Positions 44,295-56,056 of a DNA stretch of 64,000 bases are shown in pieces; the stretch's first letter is position 1; each line of letters opens with the position of its first letter. Both the position numbers and the translations under genes were made by a program. The stretch is taken from the NCBI GenBank assembly GCA_019096155.1, contig JAHCVI010000003.1, positions 62,001 through 126,000 on the forward strand, in the 5' to 3' direction. This DNA is from Staphylotrichum longicolle (lineage: Eukaryota > Ascomycota > Sordariomycetes > Sordariales > Chaetomiaceae). Below the pieces are notes generated by a model. That model had not been told where the DNA came from and ran no database searches. It was given only the letters and a program-made list of their open reading frames with translations.

Positions 44295-45047
44295 TGTAAG
44301 TACCAGTCTGGGATTGTCAATGACGACCAAATTTCCGATTCACAACGTGAGTCTTGGGGGGGAGGGGGGGTTTGTGAAACCGCAGGGATTCGCTCTGCCT
44401 GACCCGAGAGAAATTGGTGTGCAATATTTATACTCATTTGAGCCCCCCGCCATCAATAACGACAACCTCAGGGGGGAAGCAGGCGAGCCGGCCTCGTGGG
44501 GACGGAGATAGACTCCCAACATTGACAGCACACACCATGGCAGCTGCAGCGCTGGCCGCTAACTAATGTCGTCCTGGCCTCGTCCGGCCCAGCCCCGCGG
44601 ATATCTCGCCGGCGCCAGACCATTTCAGTTGGCGTTGGTGTGCAAATCAAGACCGGTCATGCAGACATTTGGCCTGCCAGTCGCTACCGAGTGCTGTGGT
44701 GTGAAGAACCCTTGCCTGGGTGCTGGCATGAGCCAGTGGATAAGCGGCGGCATGCTCAGGGGTTGTTCCGCGCGCAGCCCGTGGTTCGCTGGACGAGACG
44801 CCTCCCTGCACACCCATGCACGCAGCACACCTGGGCTGCAGCATGCAGAGCGAGGGGCCGCTGCGGCCCCCATCCGGCCCATTGCAGCTCCTGTTGTCTT
44901 CCGCGTGGCAAGCGACGGTTTCCAGACCTAAAATAACGTTACATAAACCCCGCAGAAAGTCCAGGCGTTGGCGCGGTGCTTTCGGTTCCTCCCGAGTCTC
45001 GAGCGACCCATCGTCGCACCCCAGTCCTTGTCTTCTGGACGTCCACG
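44295..45047. other. Divergent promoter region between P450 and methyltransferase genes
   Basis: 753 nt shared upstream region; contains the P450 TATA box. No other gene. Shared regulation is possible but untested. Confidence 0.45.
44425..44432 (-). promoter_or_regulatory. TATA box upstream of the P450 gene
   Basis: Minus strand TATAAATA, about 131 nt upstream of the P450 start codon within the divergent region. Confidence 0.45.
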
Positions 45048-46633
45048 ATGGCCGACAACGACGGGCAGCCCGAGCAGAAATCTCCCAAGGCCCAAGAATC
45101 TGCGAGCGCACAAACAGGAATCCTCCCGCCCCAGCATTGGACGGCTCACATCTCACATGCTGCGTACGAGGCGGGCACCGCCGGCGGCGCCAGCGCCGGT
45201 GCCGACGATGACGACGACCGAGACTCGGCACTTGGCGATGACGATGCCTCCTCCACCGCTTCTCTGACCTCTTCCATCCTCAGATACAGGACCATCCACG
45301 GCCGGACATTCCACAGTGAGAGAGGCAATGCGCAATACTGGTACGCCACTCCGACGTGTAAACGGCATGCCGGCTTGCACAGTGCGCCTTTGCCTGACGA
45401 AGAATGTGCAGGGGTTCCAATGACGAGCGACAAAACGAAGCGCAGGACATCAAGCAAGTCAGCCCTCCGGTCCGGCGCTTGCCGCCCTTGCGCGGAGAGA
45501 GCAGATCGCTAACACCCGGTCTCAGCCACCACGCCTTGACGCTGGCCATTGACGGCAAACTCTACCTGAGCCCTCTTCAGCGGGACAAGATCAAGGTCTC
45601 TCTGTTGCCCTCTGATCGGACGGTCCCGGGTGTTGACATGTTTTGCAGCATGCGCTTGACGTAGGAACGGGGACAGGTACGAGGCGGGATCACTGCTTCG
45701 GATTCCCACATCACACACACTGGAGCTAACATGGAAATAATGCAAACAGGTATCTGGGCCATGTACGAAAGCCGTTAATCCCTCCGAACCCATTGCGCAA
45801 CGGCCGCGCCGGCCACTGACACTTTCGTCAAGTGATTTTGCAGAGGAATTCCCCGACGCTGAAGTCATCGGCACCGACATCTCACCCATCCAATCCGTCT
45901 GGGTCCCTCCAAACGTCAAATTGTAGGCCGTGTACCTTTACATACCACCTCCACTATGGCACAGCCCGGGCTCACACAGCAGGCAGCGAGATCGAAGACT
46001 GCACGCAGTCCTGGACCTTCCCGCTCGCCCACTTTGACTACATCCACATGCGCTGGCTGGTGGGCAGCATCGACGACTGGTACCGGCTCTTCCAGCAGTC
46101 CTTTGACGCCCTGGCGCCGGGGGGCTGGCTCGAGAGCTACGAGATGTCGACCATGTGGCACAGCGACGACGGCAGCGTCACCGAGCACACCGCCCTGGGC
46201 CAGTGGGGCAAGATCTACATCGAGGGCGGCCGCCAGTCCGGCCGGACCTTCACCGTCCTCGACGACGAGCTGCAGCGCAAGGCGATGGAGGCCGCGGGGT
46301 TTGTGGATATCCAGGAGCGGAATATCAAGGTACGTTTGGGGTTGTGTCGAGTCTCACCTCTCTGTGATGTTAACGGCTCCGGGGGGCTAACACTGATGGC
46401 AGCAACCGATCGGGCGCTGGCCCCGGGACCCGCGGCTCAAGGAGATCGGCGAGTTCACCCAGCTCACGCTGGAGCAGGATGCCGAGGGCTATCTGCTGTT
46501 CATTGCCAACACGCTCGGCTGGACGAGGGAACAGATCATGGTGTATCTTGCCATCTTCAAACGGGAGGTGCGGTCTGGCCTGTATCAGCCGTATTACAGA
46601 CAAAAGGTGGTGTGGGGGAGAAAGCCCGAGTAA
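45048..46633 (+). CDS. LaeA-like SAM-dependent methyltransferase
   Basis: Eight exons: 45048-45340, 45412-45453, 45526-45595, 45649-45676, 45750-45762, 45833-45922, 45987-46329 and 46403-46633, 369 residues. Exon 5 is 13 nt. The second intron (45454-45525) starts GCAAGT and ends CTCAG, a GC-AG intron; only this junction restores DINHHALTL, and no GT donor gives the right phase. Motif I LDVGTGTGIWAIDFA spans exons 4-6. Further family pieces are RTFHSERGNAQYWGSNDERQ (given here as 20 residues), EVIGTDISPIQ, WVPPNVKFEIEDC, FDYIHMRWLVGSI, PGGWLESYE and the C-terminal FTQLTLEQDAEGYLLF. LaeA relatives regulate or tailor secondary metabolism; this copy is probably a paralogue, and its substrate is unknown. 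The first 80 residues are disordered and acidic (DDDDDRDSALGDDD). Divergent from the P450. Confidence 0.88.
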
Positions 46634-47771
46634 GCCTCGGCGGTAGGGGAGAAGCTTGATATCGATGCGTTCGCAGCTCAGGGCTGCGTTGGACACGATG
46701 GCTTTGACAGCGAACTCGGTGAATGTTATGTGTTGCGGTTGTCTTTGGGTTACTTTTCGAGCCCTGGGGCTGGCGGCTGACTAGAGGTTGCTCTAATTCT
46801 GGGAGGTAGATCAAGGGGAGTTGGACAACTTGTGGAGGGAAGTGTTCAATGTCATGCCACGCTCAACACACAACATTGTTCTCTCCAACCGCTCTTCGTG
46901 TCAGAGTCGGAGTGTACATGCAACAATAGGGGGAAGGACACGGGCACCGTATGGGCCTGAACAATTCCGGTACATATTCCCAACCAGATCTTAGTCCAGG
47001 GGCAACCCAAGCCGCATGGTGCGGGCGGAGGGAGATCCGACGAGTTAAATGGTAGTCTCGAGGGAGGAGAAGCTGGGCATCCAACTTTGCTTGAACAGGT
47101 GTCCGTGATGCGTATGTACCACGACCACTACAGCATCTCCGAGCTCCGAGCAGGCGTCCGCTTGCCACTGGAGTTCTCGACACCTGAATCCCGTTGGCCA
47201 CGTCAGCTTTGGCAGTAGTTGTCAGGTAGCTGCAAACTCCAGGCTGGATACTTGAGGTAGCAAGACAAGGTCTTCCCGCCAACTTCTTGGCGACAGCGAC
47301 GTCGAGGTTGCCGAAAAGGGACCGGACAACTTGGCGTTATGGGCTCATTGGCTCAACCAGTTCCAGCCGGCGCACAGCGTACATGCCCCTTGACGCACGG
47401 CTGCGTCCCGGGCTATCTGGTAGGTTGGAACAGCCAACATCACTTCAGCTTGGGAGTCGGCGGCTTGTCTCGCCCGCCTTGGCCCTTGGCAGCAGAAGCC
47501 CAAACATGGAAAAGTCGGTGTTCGCGGCCCTAGGGAAGAGCTGAAAAACCCATTGATGCTCCTGTTTCTTCTGCGGACTATCGTCATGTGGCTGAGTTTG
47601 ACGAGCTGACCTTGAAGCCTCGGGGGCAAGAGGGGGGAATCTTCCCGAGCAGAGCATCAAAAGGACCAAGCTGAGGCTTCTACAGACATTTCCGGTTTCT
47701 TGCCTGAGGTGCCTTTCCAAGTCTACTTCCGCAATACCAGCTATCGCAAATCCACTGCCGCCAATCTTGCC
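46634..47771. other. Intergenic, about 1.1 kb
   Basis: Between two plus-strand genes. No supported gene; the in-frame sequence just upstream of 47772 lacks an ATG. Confidence 0.35.
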
Positions 47772-49912
47772 ATGCTATCCAATCCGCAGCCCTTCATCGG
47801 CGTCTGGCGGAATGAGTTGAACGGAGACTGGACTCTAACGCTCAGCGAGAGCAATGCTGGTTTTCTTGCCGCCGCGCTCGTTATTTTCGTCGGCATCGTC
47901 GCCAGTCAGGCGTGGAGGATTCTCAGTTTCTCGCTCCACCAGCTTCGTGCCGCCTCGAGCCATGACCGGGATGTCTACCACCAACAACTACAAGCCGTCC
48001 TTTGCAACAGCAGCAGCCATTCCCATGCGGCGTTGTTGACGATGCGGGTCACGCTAGGCTGGCGTCGCCACTTGAGCATCGCTTCTCTGCTCAAGCGTTC
48101 TCTGCCAGTGCTGTCCGTGTCCTTGGTCTCTCTGGTTTTGTGGTCAGCAGCACAGCTCTTTGCGACGAGGATCTGGTCGTCGTCGAGCAACCAATTCTTG
48201 ATTGGGAATATTGCCTGTGGCCATCACAACCGTACCTCCGACCGGTCCACAGGCCAACTTCAGGCGTCCTCCGGCGCGTGGTTGCGACACTGGAGAGCGC
48301 GTTTAGAAGCCGCATCCCTTTTTGAGAGCCAGTGCTACGCCTCTCAGGCCAACTCGTCGGACTGCCTCACCCTGCCTGCTCGCCGAATCGAATGGACCAT
48401 GCAGGACACATCCTGCCCTTTCCAGGATCCCACGCTTTGCATCAAGACAAACAACGTCCCCATTCTCCTGGACACCGGATACATCAACTCTAATGCCCAC
48501 CTCGGTATCAACGCTCCAACTCTCGAGTCAGTCGAATATCGCAAAACCGCGGCGTGTTCACCGATGCAAACAAACCGGCGGCAACTTTTCTTTGATTCAA
48601 TCGAGTTTTTTTGTCAAGACAAAGCGACATGTGTGCCGGCACAAGTCGTTAATTGGGCTTACAATTACGGTCCTACGAAGAATTCAAGCGGCATGTTCGT
48701 CGCCAACGAGACGACGTTCGTCCTATCGGTATACCCTACGATGAGGGGCGAGCACAATGTAGTGTCAGTACTAAACTTCATACCAACAGCTTTGTAACTT
48801 GTCTACCTGAGTACCTGAGTACTCTACTGACTTGGGAGTGCTGCAGTGGCATCTCCTCACCTCGGTCCTGGCGGCCGCACCGAAATATTACCACTCGCTC
48901 TGATGTCCACGCCTCCATATTCTTTCGGACTGACGACCACATGTATTACGACCATCGCGTTGACGATCCTTGGTTTTACACCACTCGCGAGCCTCTAATA
49001 AAGGAAACAATAAACGATAATCCAGTTAATAGCTGGGTTCCATATGATCAATTTCTGGCGTCGATCCTAGGATGCATCGAAGAGCAGGAGCTTTGCAATC
49101 CTGGAAGCGGACGATGCCTGAAGTTTACGGAAGAGGCCAACTTTCCCGAGTTATTCACATCCCTAGGTTTTACGCGCGGCCAGATTGCATCTGCTCGACG
49201 GATAGTGAGCACTACGTTCCGCTACAGCCTCGGCTCTCTGATGCACATGATGCCTTCCGGAGACGCTCTCCTTGCCTCCAAAACGGTGGTGGATGGTTCA
49301 CAAATTGCCCAGCTTCCTGTCACGCAGTGGAGGTCCGAGGTGGCTCGCTGGTTCTCCATCAGCCTCATCATCTTGCAGATGGGCCTCCTCGAAGGCGCCA
49401 CGGGACCATTGGACCCAGAGATGAAGCCGTACTGGGTTCTCGACAAAGACCCGGACCTCATCACCAGCTGTCAGCGCCAACGGTTTGGTAATGCCGCCGA
49501 CGCCCGAAACTTTAACCTCTCGGTTCTCATCGCTCTGTTGGTTGGCGGGTCAGTCATCATCACCCTGGGGTCCACCATCGACAAGCTTGTCGGATTCGCG
49601 CAGCGTCTCGTGCGGCCAACCGCTCGAGGCCGGTTTTACTGGGTGCTCGACAGCCTGTTCCAGCACCAGCGGCTCGCCTACGAGGCAGCCGGGGTGCGCC
49701 CCTGGCTCGACGCGGACACGGTTGTGCCCGTGGCGTACGGACAGGCGCCGGAAGCAAATCTGAGGGTCGTGTCACAGCCACGGCTTTTCCACCGCATGGA
49801 TGCGGTGCATGGGGCGCCGTTTCTCAGCGACGCCAAAGACTTCGAGGGCGACAGTCAAGCGCTGGACCCTTACTGTATTGTCAGTGAGATAGACCCCGAG
49901 GCTCGACGCTGA
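47772..49912 (+). CDS. Large fungal membrane protein of unknown function
   Basis: Exons 47772-48763 and 48847-49912 (83-nt intron, GTCAGT to TGCAG, phase 2) encode 685 residues. Four main hydrophobic helices are visible: AGFLAAALVIFVGIVASQAW and LPVLSVSLVSLVLWSAAQLF near the N-terminus, and WFSISLIILQMGLLEGATG and FNLSVLIALLVGGSVIITLG near the C-terminus. Between them lies a roughly 350-residue loop with many cysteines and N-glycosylation sequons (for example NKT/NSS/NET type sites), so it is probably extracytoplasmic. The C-terminal 120 residues are soluble. This is the architecture of uncharacterised membrane proteins abundant in Pezizomycotina. Alternative donors in phase 0 with an acceptor at 48838 are possible. 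Confidence 0.65.
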
Positions 49913-51456
49913 CGATCGGTATGCCGAGATGTTGATTGCCCCCCACATCGGGGTTTGCTGGAAGTTATGGATTTCTCAAGTTTTGTCGAGGAGGCCTTGT
50001 TGATTCTGTGTCGTGTTTTGCGACGGCTCTTTTGAAGTTGATATTCTTTCCGAATCTCACCTGGCAATGTCACCAACTTCTTCGCCCCAACTTCAAACGG
50101 AGCGACTGACGTTGGAGGCTTTTGCGAGGGAGTCGAGGGGATTTCATTCATTTCTTGGCCGCGATGCCGCCGTCAAATCTGTCAACATGACTTCAATCTC
50201 GAAGTTTCTCAGTGGTCTGGTGCAGGGGTTAGACCACGGGACATGTTCGCTCTCTCTGAATCCAGCACTTACTGTTTGTCTTACGGTTCATAGATTAGAA
50301 CAAAATATGTCCCCAACTAAACTCTTTATTGCCTGAGAATCTGGTATGATCGTGAAGGACGGTGACCCTGTGATTGGTTGGAGATGACCCTCTGGTATTA
50401 GCATCCTTTAGTGATTCCAGTTGTCAATGGCGATGACAAGACAACAGCGTTGTCAGCAACCCACCGTCTTCTTGATGCGCCCGATCAGCTGTTGTGGCAC
50501 CAGGATGCCATATCCAGCAGTGAGTGTTGCAAGGCATCTCACTCAACATGCTGGCAACAGTTAAAGTGCGACAATCAGCAACATCAAACCGTCACACAGC
50601 TGGTTGGCAAACTGAAGATTGCAGGGGCATCGATGAAACGTGGTGCTACACGACCACAGCAAACTCGGACATCACTGTCTCTCAGCTAATTGTCGGCGGA
50701 GAGACTGAGTTGATAATGTGACTCTTGGGTGTTTAGGTGTCCAAAACACCTTTCCCGGGGTCTGCTTGGTGGCGATGTAGCCATCGAGGCATGCCAGGTT
50801 TGGCCTGGGCATCCTGGAGGAAGGAGCGCAACTGTGATGGTTTCCGCCTTGCCGGCCGATGCCTCAGACTGGGTCACAACTCGAGCTCGCCCGCGCTAGA
50901 CGAGCAGCGGGAAGGCACGACTGAGACGGCAGAAGACTTTTCACCAGCAAGCTGAGTTTGGCCACTTCGTCATACCAATTTCTCTGCAACATCACACAAC
51001 CAAGTACTGGCAGGCACTTCCATTCGTTTCCTCCCATCTCGATATTTCCGATCACAATCCCACCCCCGAGTGACACCCATCATCTCGCACGCAAAACCAA
51101 TCTTCCTCTTGTTCCAGTCCCGACCATCACTTCTTCCCAGTCCCAACACACCGCCATCGCTCTCGAGTCACCATTTGACAAGGACGAAGCCCAAAAGTCG
51201 ACCACTGCTCTCACCCGCCTGGTAAGTGCCATTTGCTAGATTCAAAAGTTGGAGTTCGACTTTCCCGACCTATTTCGGCAACCCGTCCTTCCAGAGTCTT
51301 GCCTGGTGAGAGCGATCGCGTCCAGTCGATTCCAAGAGTCGCGGCCCGAAGTTGCTTGCCACAGCCTGCCCGCAGACGCTTCTCGGTTCTAGAAGCCGAA
51401 TCTCGCTAACTATGACTTGACCAGATCAACTGGAATCCATAGATCGAGTCCACACG
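49913..51456. other. Intergenic, about 1.5 kb
   Basis: Between plus-strand genes. A pyrimidine-rich stretch near 51000-51180 may be a 5' leader with introns for the GPI protein. No gene supported. Confidence 0.35.
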
Positions 51457-52017
51457 ATGTTTTTCAAGAGTGTTCTTGTTCTGGCCACTGCCGCCTTCGG
51501 TCTTGCCACCGCGGCCGGTAATGGCAAAGCCGACCTTCAAGAGCGCGCTATTCTCGCCGCGCTTGACATGATGGACAACTCTGTCACCACCATCACGATG
51601 GCGATAACCACAGCCACGACCACGACCACGGTTTCCGTTTCTGGCGCCTGCGCCACAGTCACTGAGAGCTCTGGCAGCACCAGCACCAGCTCCTCCGGCT
51701 CGCTGACCACCGAGACCACCACCTCGACGAACACCGCCACTTCGACCCTCACCGGTACTGTCACATCGACCTTTGTCGGCAGCTCGTCCGTGACCACGGC
51801 GGTCCCCATCGTCCCGAGCAGTGCCCTGACCTCGTCGGCTGTCACTTCCTCGACCGCAACCCGCTCTCACATTACCACCACCGTGGTGTCCTCCTCGGCT
51901 ACCTCGGCCACTGTCACGCCGACTAGCGCCGTCAATGGCGCAGCCAACAACAAGGGCAACATGATTGGCGGCCTTGTCGCGGGCGGCGCTGTGGCTCTGG
52001 CCATGGCCATGGCTTAA
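51457..52017 (+). CDS. GPI-anchored Ser/Thr-rich cell-surface protein
   Basis: Single exon, 186 residues. A signal peptide (MFFKSVLVLATAAFGLATAA) is followed by a long Ser/Thr/Val-rich region (repeated TTT, TSS and STS blocks) with two short LQERAILAALDMM-like helical residues at its start. The C-terminus, NGAANNKGNMIGGLVAGGAVALAMAMA (omega site probably in NGAANN, then spacer and hydrophobic tail; written here only as landmarks), is a GPI-attachment signal. Expected to be heavily O-glycosylated and attached to membrane or wall. Only the anchor signals are informative; specific function is unknown. Confidence 0.8.
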   Translation: MFFKSVLVLATAAFGLATAAGNGKADLQERAILAALDMMDNSVTTITMAITTATTTTTVSVSGACATVTESSGSTSTSSSGSLTTETTTSTNTATSTLTGTVTSTFVGSSSVTTAVPIVPSSALTSSAVTSSTATRSHITTTVVSSSATSATVTPTSAVNGAANNKGNMIGGLVAGGAVALAMAMA

Positions 52018-52528
52018 CTCCAGTCTTCGGTTTCCAAAGGTGCCAAGATCTCAGGAAGCTCAACAAGGAAGTTTGCAAGCCTTTCAACATGGTTTGTGTT
52101 CTTCTGGGCTCTTCCTATGAGTTGTGATTTGGCGGGCTTTGGGTCGATGAGGTGGAGGCAGAACTAGGGGAGCAGAGATTATGGACAGCCGGAGAGCTTT
52201 GCTATGTTGTTTCATATCACCTTGTGGTGCCATGGAGTTAGAGAGAGGTTGCTCGTGAGCTGTTACGTAGGGAGGCGGTAATACGGGGACAGTTTTACGT
52301 GGCCACCACCATTCTATTTCTTCTCTTTCTCATCAGATAGGGACGTAATGAACAGCCGGTGTCAACCCGTCTCCTCAGTCTTGTTCTCGATCGTGACATC
52401 TTGTGCAATCACTGGATCTGAGTTCTTAACCTTCAACCACCATTATTCTTGGCTACAAACACAAATTTGAAACGTACAGATATTGGTTTCGTGTCCAAAC
52501 CACAGGCCCATTACTCCACCAAACCCCC
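52018..52528. other. Convergent intergenic
   Basis: 3' flanks of the GPI protein gene and the AP-1 beta gene. Nothing else seen. Confidence 0.4.
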
Positions 52529-55285
52529 TCACAACAACAGATCCTGGTTATTCCCCACCGCCGCCGTCTGGTACACGCCCTGCGGCGCGTACTGGTTGAC
52601 CACGTACCCCTGCCCCTCGCCGGCGTTCCCGCCGAAGCTGTCGCCGTGCTCCTGGATCTGCATGCCGCGCATCTGCGAGGAGAAGTAGGCGTCGGCGTCG
52701 CTGACGGCCTGGGCGAGGTTGCCGTTGCCGTCGCGCGGCTGGCCGCGGTCGGTGCGGGGGTCGAAGTCGGCGGCCTGCCCGCCCATGCCGAGCTGGCTGA
52801 GGGACTTGTTGGCGTCGGAGCGGAGGGAGGACGGCGCGGGGACCTCCTGGCGCTGGAGGGCGGGGGAGTCCTGCAGGCGGCGCGGCCGGGCGTTGCGGAA
52901 GACGGTCTGCACGGGCTTGAGGTAGACGGTCGCGAGCGTGCCGACGTTGAGGCACATCTCCTCGAGCGTGGCCGGGTCGAGGCGCTCCGACTCGGCCGTG
53001 ATGGCGGGCTTCTCGCCCATGACGATGCGCTTAGCCGCCTCGATGTCGGTCGACAGCAGGCGCCAGTACATGTAGGCCCGGTCGCGGAGGTCCGGGTTGT
53101 CCGTCTCCTCAGTGGCCCACTTGAGGACCTTGGGCACGAGCTCCTGGCCCTTGGTGGGGCGCTGGATGAAGAGCTTGACGGTGGCGGTCAGGAGGGCGAG
53201 CTGCACCTCGACGGGCTCTTCGGCGAAGGAGAAGAGGAAGTCCTCGAGGAGCGCGTCCGAGTTCTCGATGCGGCTGGCGTACTGGCCGATGACCCACACC
53301 ATGGCGGCCTTGGCCTCGGGCTCGTCGAGCGAGTCGAGGTGCTCGCAGAGCGTGCCGATGATGCTCTCGTACTGGTTGGGGTACTTGCGGAAGATGTTGC
53401 GGATCACCACCGTCGCCTCCTGCACAATGTACGTGACCTTGGTGGCGACGAGCTCCAGCAAGAGATTGATGCAGCGCCGCGAGGCGGGCTCGATCTTGAT
53501 GGCCAGCTTGCCAATGGCGCGGACGGCTTTCCGCACAAAGTGGACGTCGATCTCGGTCGCATACTCACGGAGCTCGGTCAGGACCTCGTCAATGTTCTTC
53601 TCGTTGGCGAGCATGAAGATGAGCTCGAGCTTGGTGACCTTGACGTAGATTGGGTCGTTGTACTTGCAGAAGAATACCCGGATGTCGTTACGCAGCACGT
53701 CTGGCCGGCGCTGGAGAATGAGCAGGGCATTCCGGAGCGCGAGGTACTGAACCTCGGGCCCCTTGGCGAGTAGGGTGACTAGTGGTGGCGACAGTTTCCG
53801 GCAGAGAGCGGATATCTGCTTTTGGTCGGAGATGTAGTTCATGAGGTAGAGGACCACCCTGATGCAGGTGAGCACGACGGCCGAGTTGGAGTGGGAAAGC
53901 CGGGGCGCGATGCGCTCGGCAAGGAGCGCGGCTTCCCCACATTCTTGTGGCACGTAGGACATGAGGGCCTCAAGGATATATGTCTGACCCCATCTGCTGT
54001 GCGTCAGCACGTTGGCCGCGAAGACAAGAGAACAACAACAACAACAACAACACGTACTCGGAGCAGTCAGGGAGAATGGCCACCATCTTTGACGCATTGC
54101 CGTAGTCGATGGTGAGCTTGATGGCGTCACTCCGTTCCCAGATATCCATCAGGCCAGCCAGGGCACTCGCCACGACGGTGGGGTTGTCGTCCCTCAAGAG
54201 GCCGTTTAACCTGTCGATAAGATCGGACTTCTCCACCATGTGCTTGTCGTGATCGTACAGCTTGGCGACGCAGTAGGCGGCTGTCTTGCGCACGTACGGG
54301 TCCGGGTCGCGAAGGAGGTGCTTGACGATGGGCACGGTCGCCTCGACAAACTCTCGTACGTGGATGTAAGACATGGTGCGCAGCGCGAGGGCCCGCACAA
54401 GGGGGTTGGGGTCTTCCATGTCCTGGACACAATGAGCAGGCGCACAAGAGACAAGGAGGGCAGCAGCGGGTACTGACATGTTGCAGCACCGGAATCGCTT
54501 TTACAGAGACATCGGGTCGCATCCTCGCGTAGTTGACGAGGAAGAGAAAGCACCTGGAGAGGGGCTGTCAGCACCTGCACCGCGTACGGCTGTTGCTGGG
54601 GCCCAACGGTCTCACATCTTCTTGATCTCGAGGTTCGGGATGGTCATGCAGCCGACAATGTCTGGGAACAGGGCGACCATATCGTTGTTGCTCATGGTCA
54701 TGTTGGCGACAATCTTCTTGAGGGCGATCTTCTTGGTGGTGTAGTGCTTGTCCTTCTTGCCGCCGCTATTCAACTCGAAGCGCAGCTCGGCGACTTTGCC
54801 CTGTGGCCCTCGCATTGGTGAGTGGACGGACGGGGGAATGTATGCCAGGAACATGCTCATGATGGCGGACGGGATCTGGGGGAAAGCTCATGGTGTCCGA
54901 GAAACGGAGCAAAGCGCTGCCGAGCACGAGGCAGACAGGGCAGAGAAGGGGAAGGGGAAGGGGAAGGGAGAGAGAAGGGACAAGGAGCGTATGGAGGTGT
55001 TGGAATGGTGCTGTTCAGGGAAGAGCAGCAGATAAGGTTGGCGGAAGTCAGGGAGGGGAGCAAAGGCAGGTGACCGTCGCCAAGCGAGTGTGTGAGGGGC
55101 TGGGCAGGCGAGGCGAGACACTGAAAGCTAGACTGGCCGCGGGGACTGAGAGGTGTGTGTCTCCCCCGCAATCCCCACGGACAGCCAAGCCAAGCTGGGA
55201 AGTGAAGCAGAGAGTGGGCGAGTGGGCTGAGTGGGCTTACCCGAGCGAACAGCTTCGAGTCCCCTCCTCCTTGTGCGCTCGCCAT
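52529..55285 (-). CDS. AP-1 clathrin adaptor complex subunit beta
   Basis: Five exons, 55241-55285, 54616-54800, 54478-54553, 54058-54422 and 52529-53993, encode 711 residues. Intron 1 is 440 nt; the others are 55-64 nt. The HEAT-like trunk is strongly conserved: GKVAELRFELNSGGKKDK, NMTMSNNDMVALFPDI, DPNPLVRALALRTMSYI, DPDPYVRKTAAYCVAKLYDH, DDNPTVVASAL, WGQTYILEAL, LSPPLVTLLAKGPEVQYLAL, FCKYNDPIYVKVTKLELI, IRNIFRKYPNQYESII, LKWATEETDNPDLRDRAYMYWRLL (landmarks, first and last parts). The hinge after residue 590 is short and ends NQDLLL, a possible clathrin box (LL-like, DLL); no ear domain follows. AP-1 sorts cargo between the trans-Golgi and endosomes. Beta subunits of AP-1 and AP-2 are alike; the trunk best suits AP-1 (or a shared beta). 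Confidence 0.9.
54031..54052 (+). repeat. (AAC)n microsatellite in an AP-1 beta intron
   Basis: About seven AAC units inside intron 4 of the AP-1 beta gene, next to the donor site. Length variation there would change donor surroundings. Confidence 0.85.
54943..54976 (+). repeat. Purine (GGGGAA)n tract in AP-1 beta intron 1
   Basis: Repeated GGGGAA units within the 440-nt first intron; on the transcribed strand this is a pyrimidine tract. Confidence 0.7.
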
Positions 55286-56056
55286 GTTTTCGTGCCTGCT
55301 TCCGCCGAAGCTACTGCTGTGTGCTGTGTGATGTTGTGGGAGGCCGGGGCCTGCAGGTCGGCGGGGTGCCCGGGGGCGCCGGGGGCACGGTCGGGTGCGG
55401 CGTGTCGGGGTCGGAGACTGGGTTGGGCGGGGCGGACCCTCACACCGGGGACTGCACGACTGTCTGTGTTCGGGACACGGGTCGGGCTGGCTTGCTGGTC
55501 AAGTCGCTAGCTTATCTCGAAGTCGCATGCAGCTTCGATGCAGGGTGTCTGCGTTGGACAGTGGGGTGTGTGTCGGTCCCTGTCCTGTCTGTCGTGCGAT
55601 TTGCTCTCGAGGGTTCGTCAAGTTATCGGGCGTCGATGTCCTCGGAGGGTCGCAATCAATGTCGCTTCGCGTTGATGGTTTCTGCCTGCGTCAATGGCTG
55701 GACAAGCAAGTGAGCGCACCGGTTGACGTTGACGGACTTCAAAGCCTCGACGACAGGGAAGACCCGGGAATTTGATGATCACGACCCCAGCGTGGATCTG
55801 CCCCCTGAAAAGCGCACCAATTCAGCATGGCGGCGCCTGGTGGAGAACCTGGGAGCCACAGCCGGCCTCGAGCAGGCCCACTGAAGGCGGGAGCAAGCGG
55901 GCTGCCAAGCTGCGCTAAGCTTGTGGCGGGGAGCTCGGACGCCATTCAAACTTGACATCACTGGCTGCTGTGCGCCCTGCTGCTCCAGCGCAGCTTCGAC
56001 TTCATCGCGTCGCTCAACCCGCCCTCCCCGCCAACGCCGAAGGACCGCGTCGCACA
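55286..56056. other. Divergent promoter between AP-1 beta and EMC4
   Basis: 771 nt between the two start codons. GT-rich composition; no gene or TATA box seen, as expected for housekeeping genes. Confidence 0.4.

Noticed and set aside
45454..45525. Frameshift in the LaeA-like gene
   Set aside because: No GT donor fitted the phase, which first suggested an indel. A GCAAGT donor restores DINHHALTL, so the gene is intact with a GC-AG intron.
52646..53773. Plus-strand frame of about 375 codons
   Set aside because: Antisense shadow of the conserved AP-1 beta trunk.
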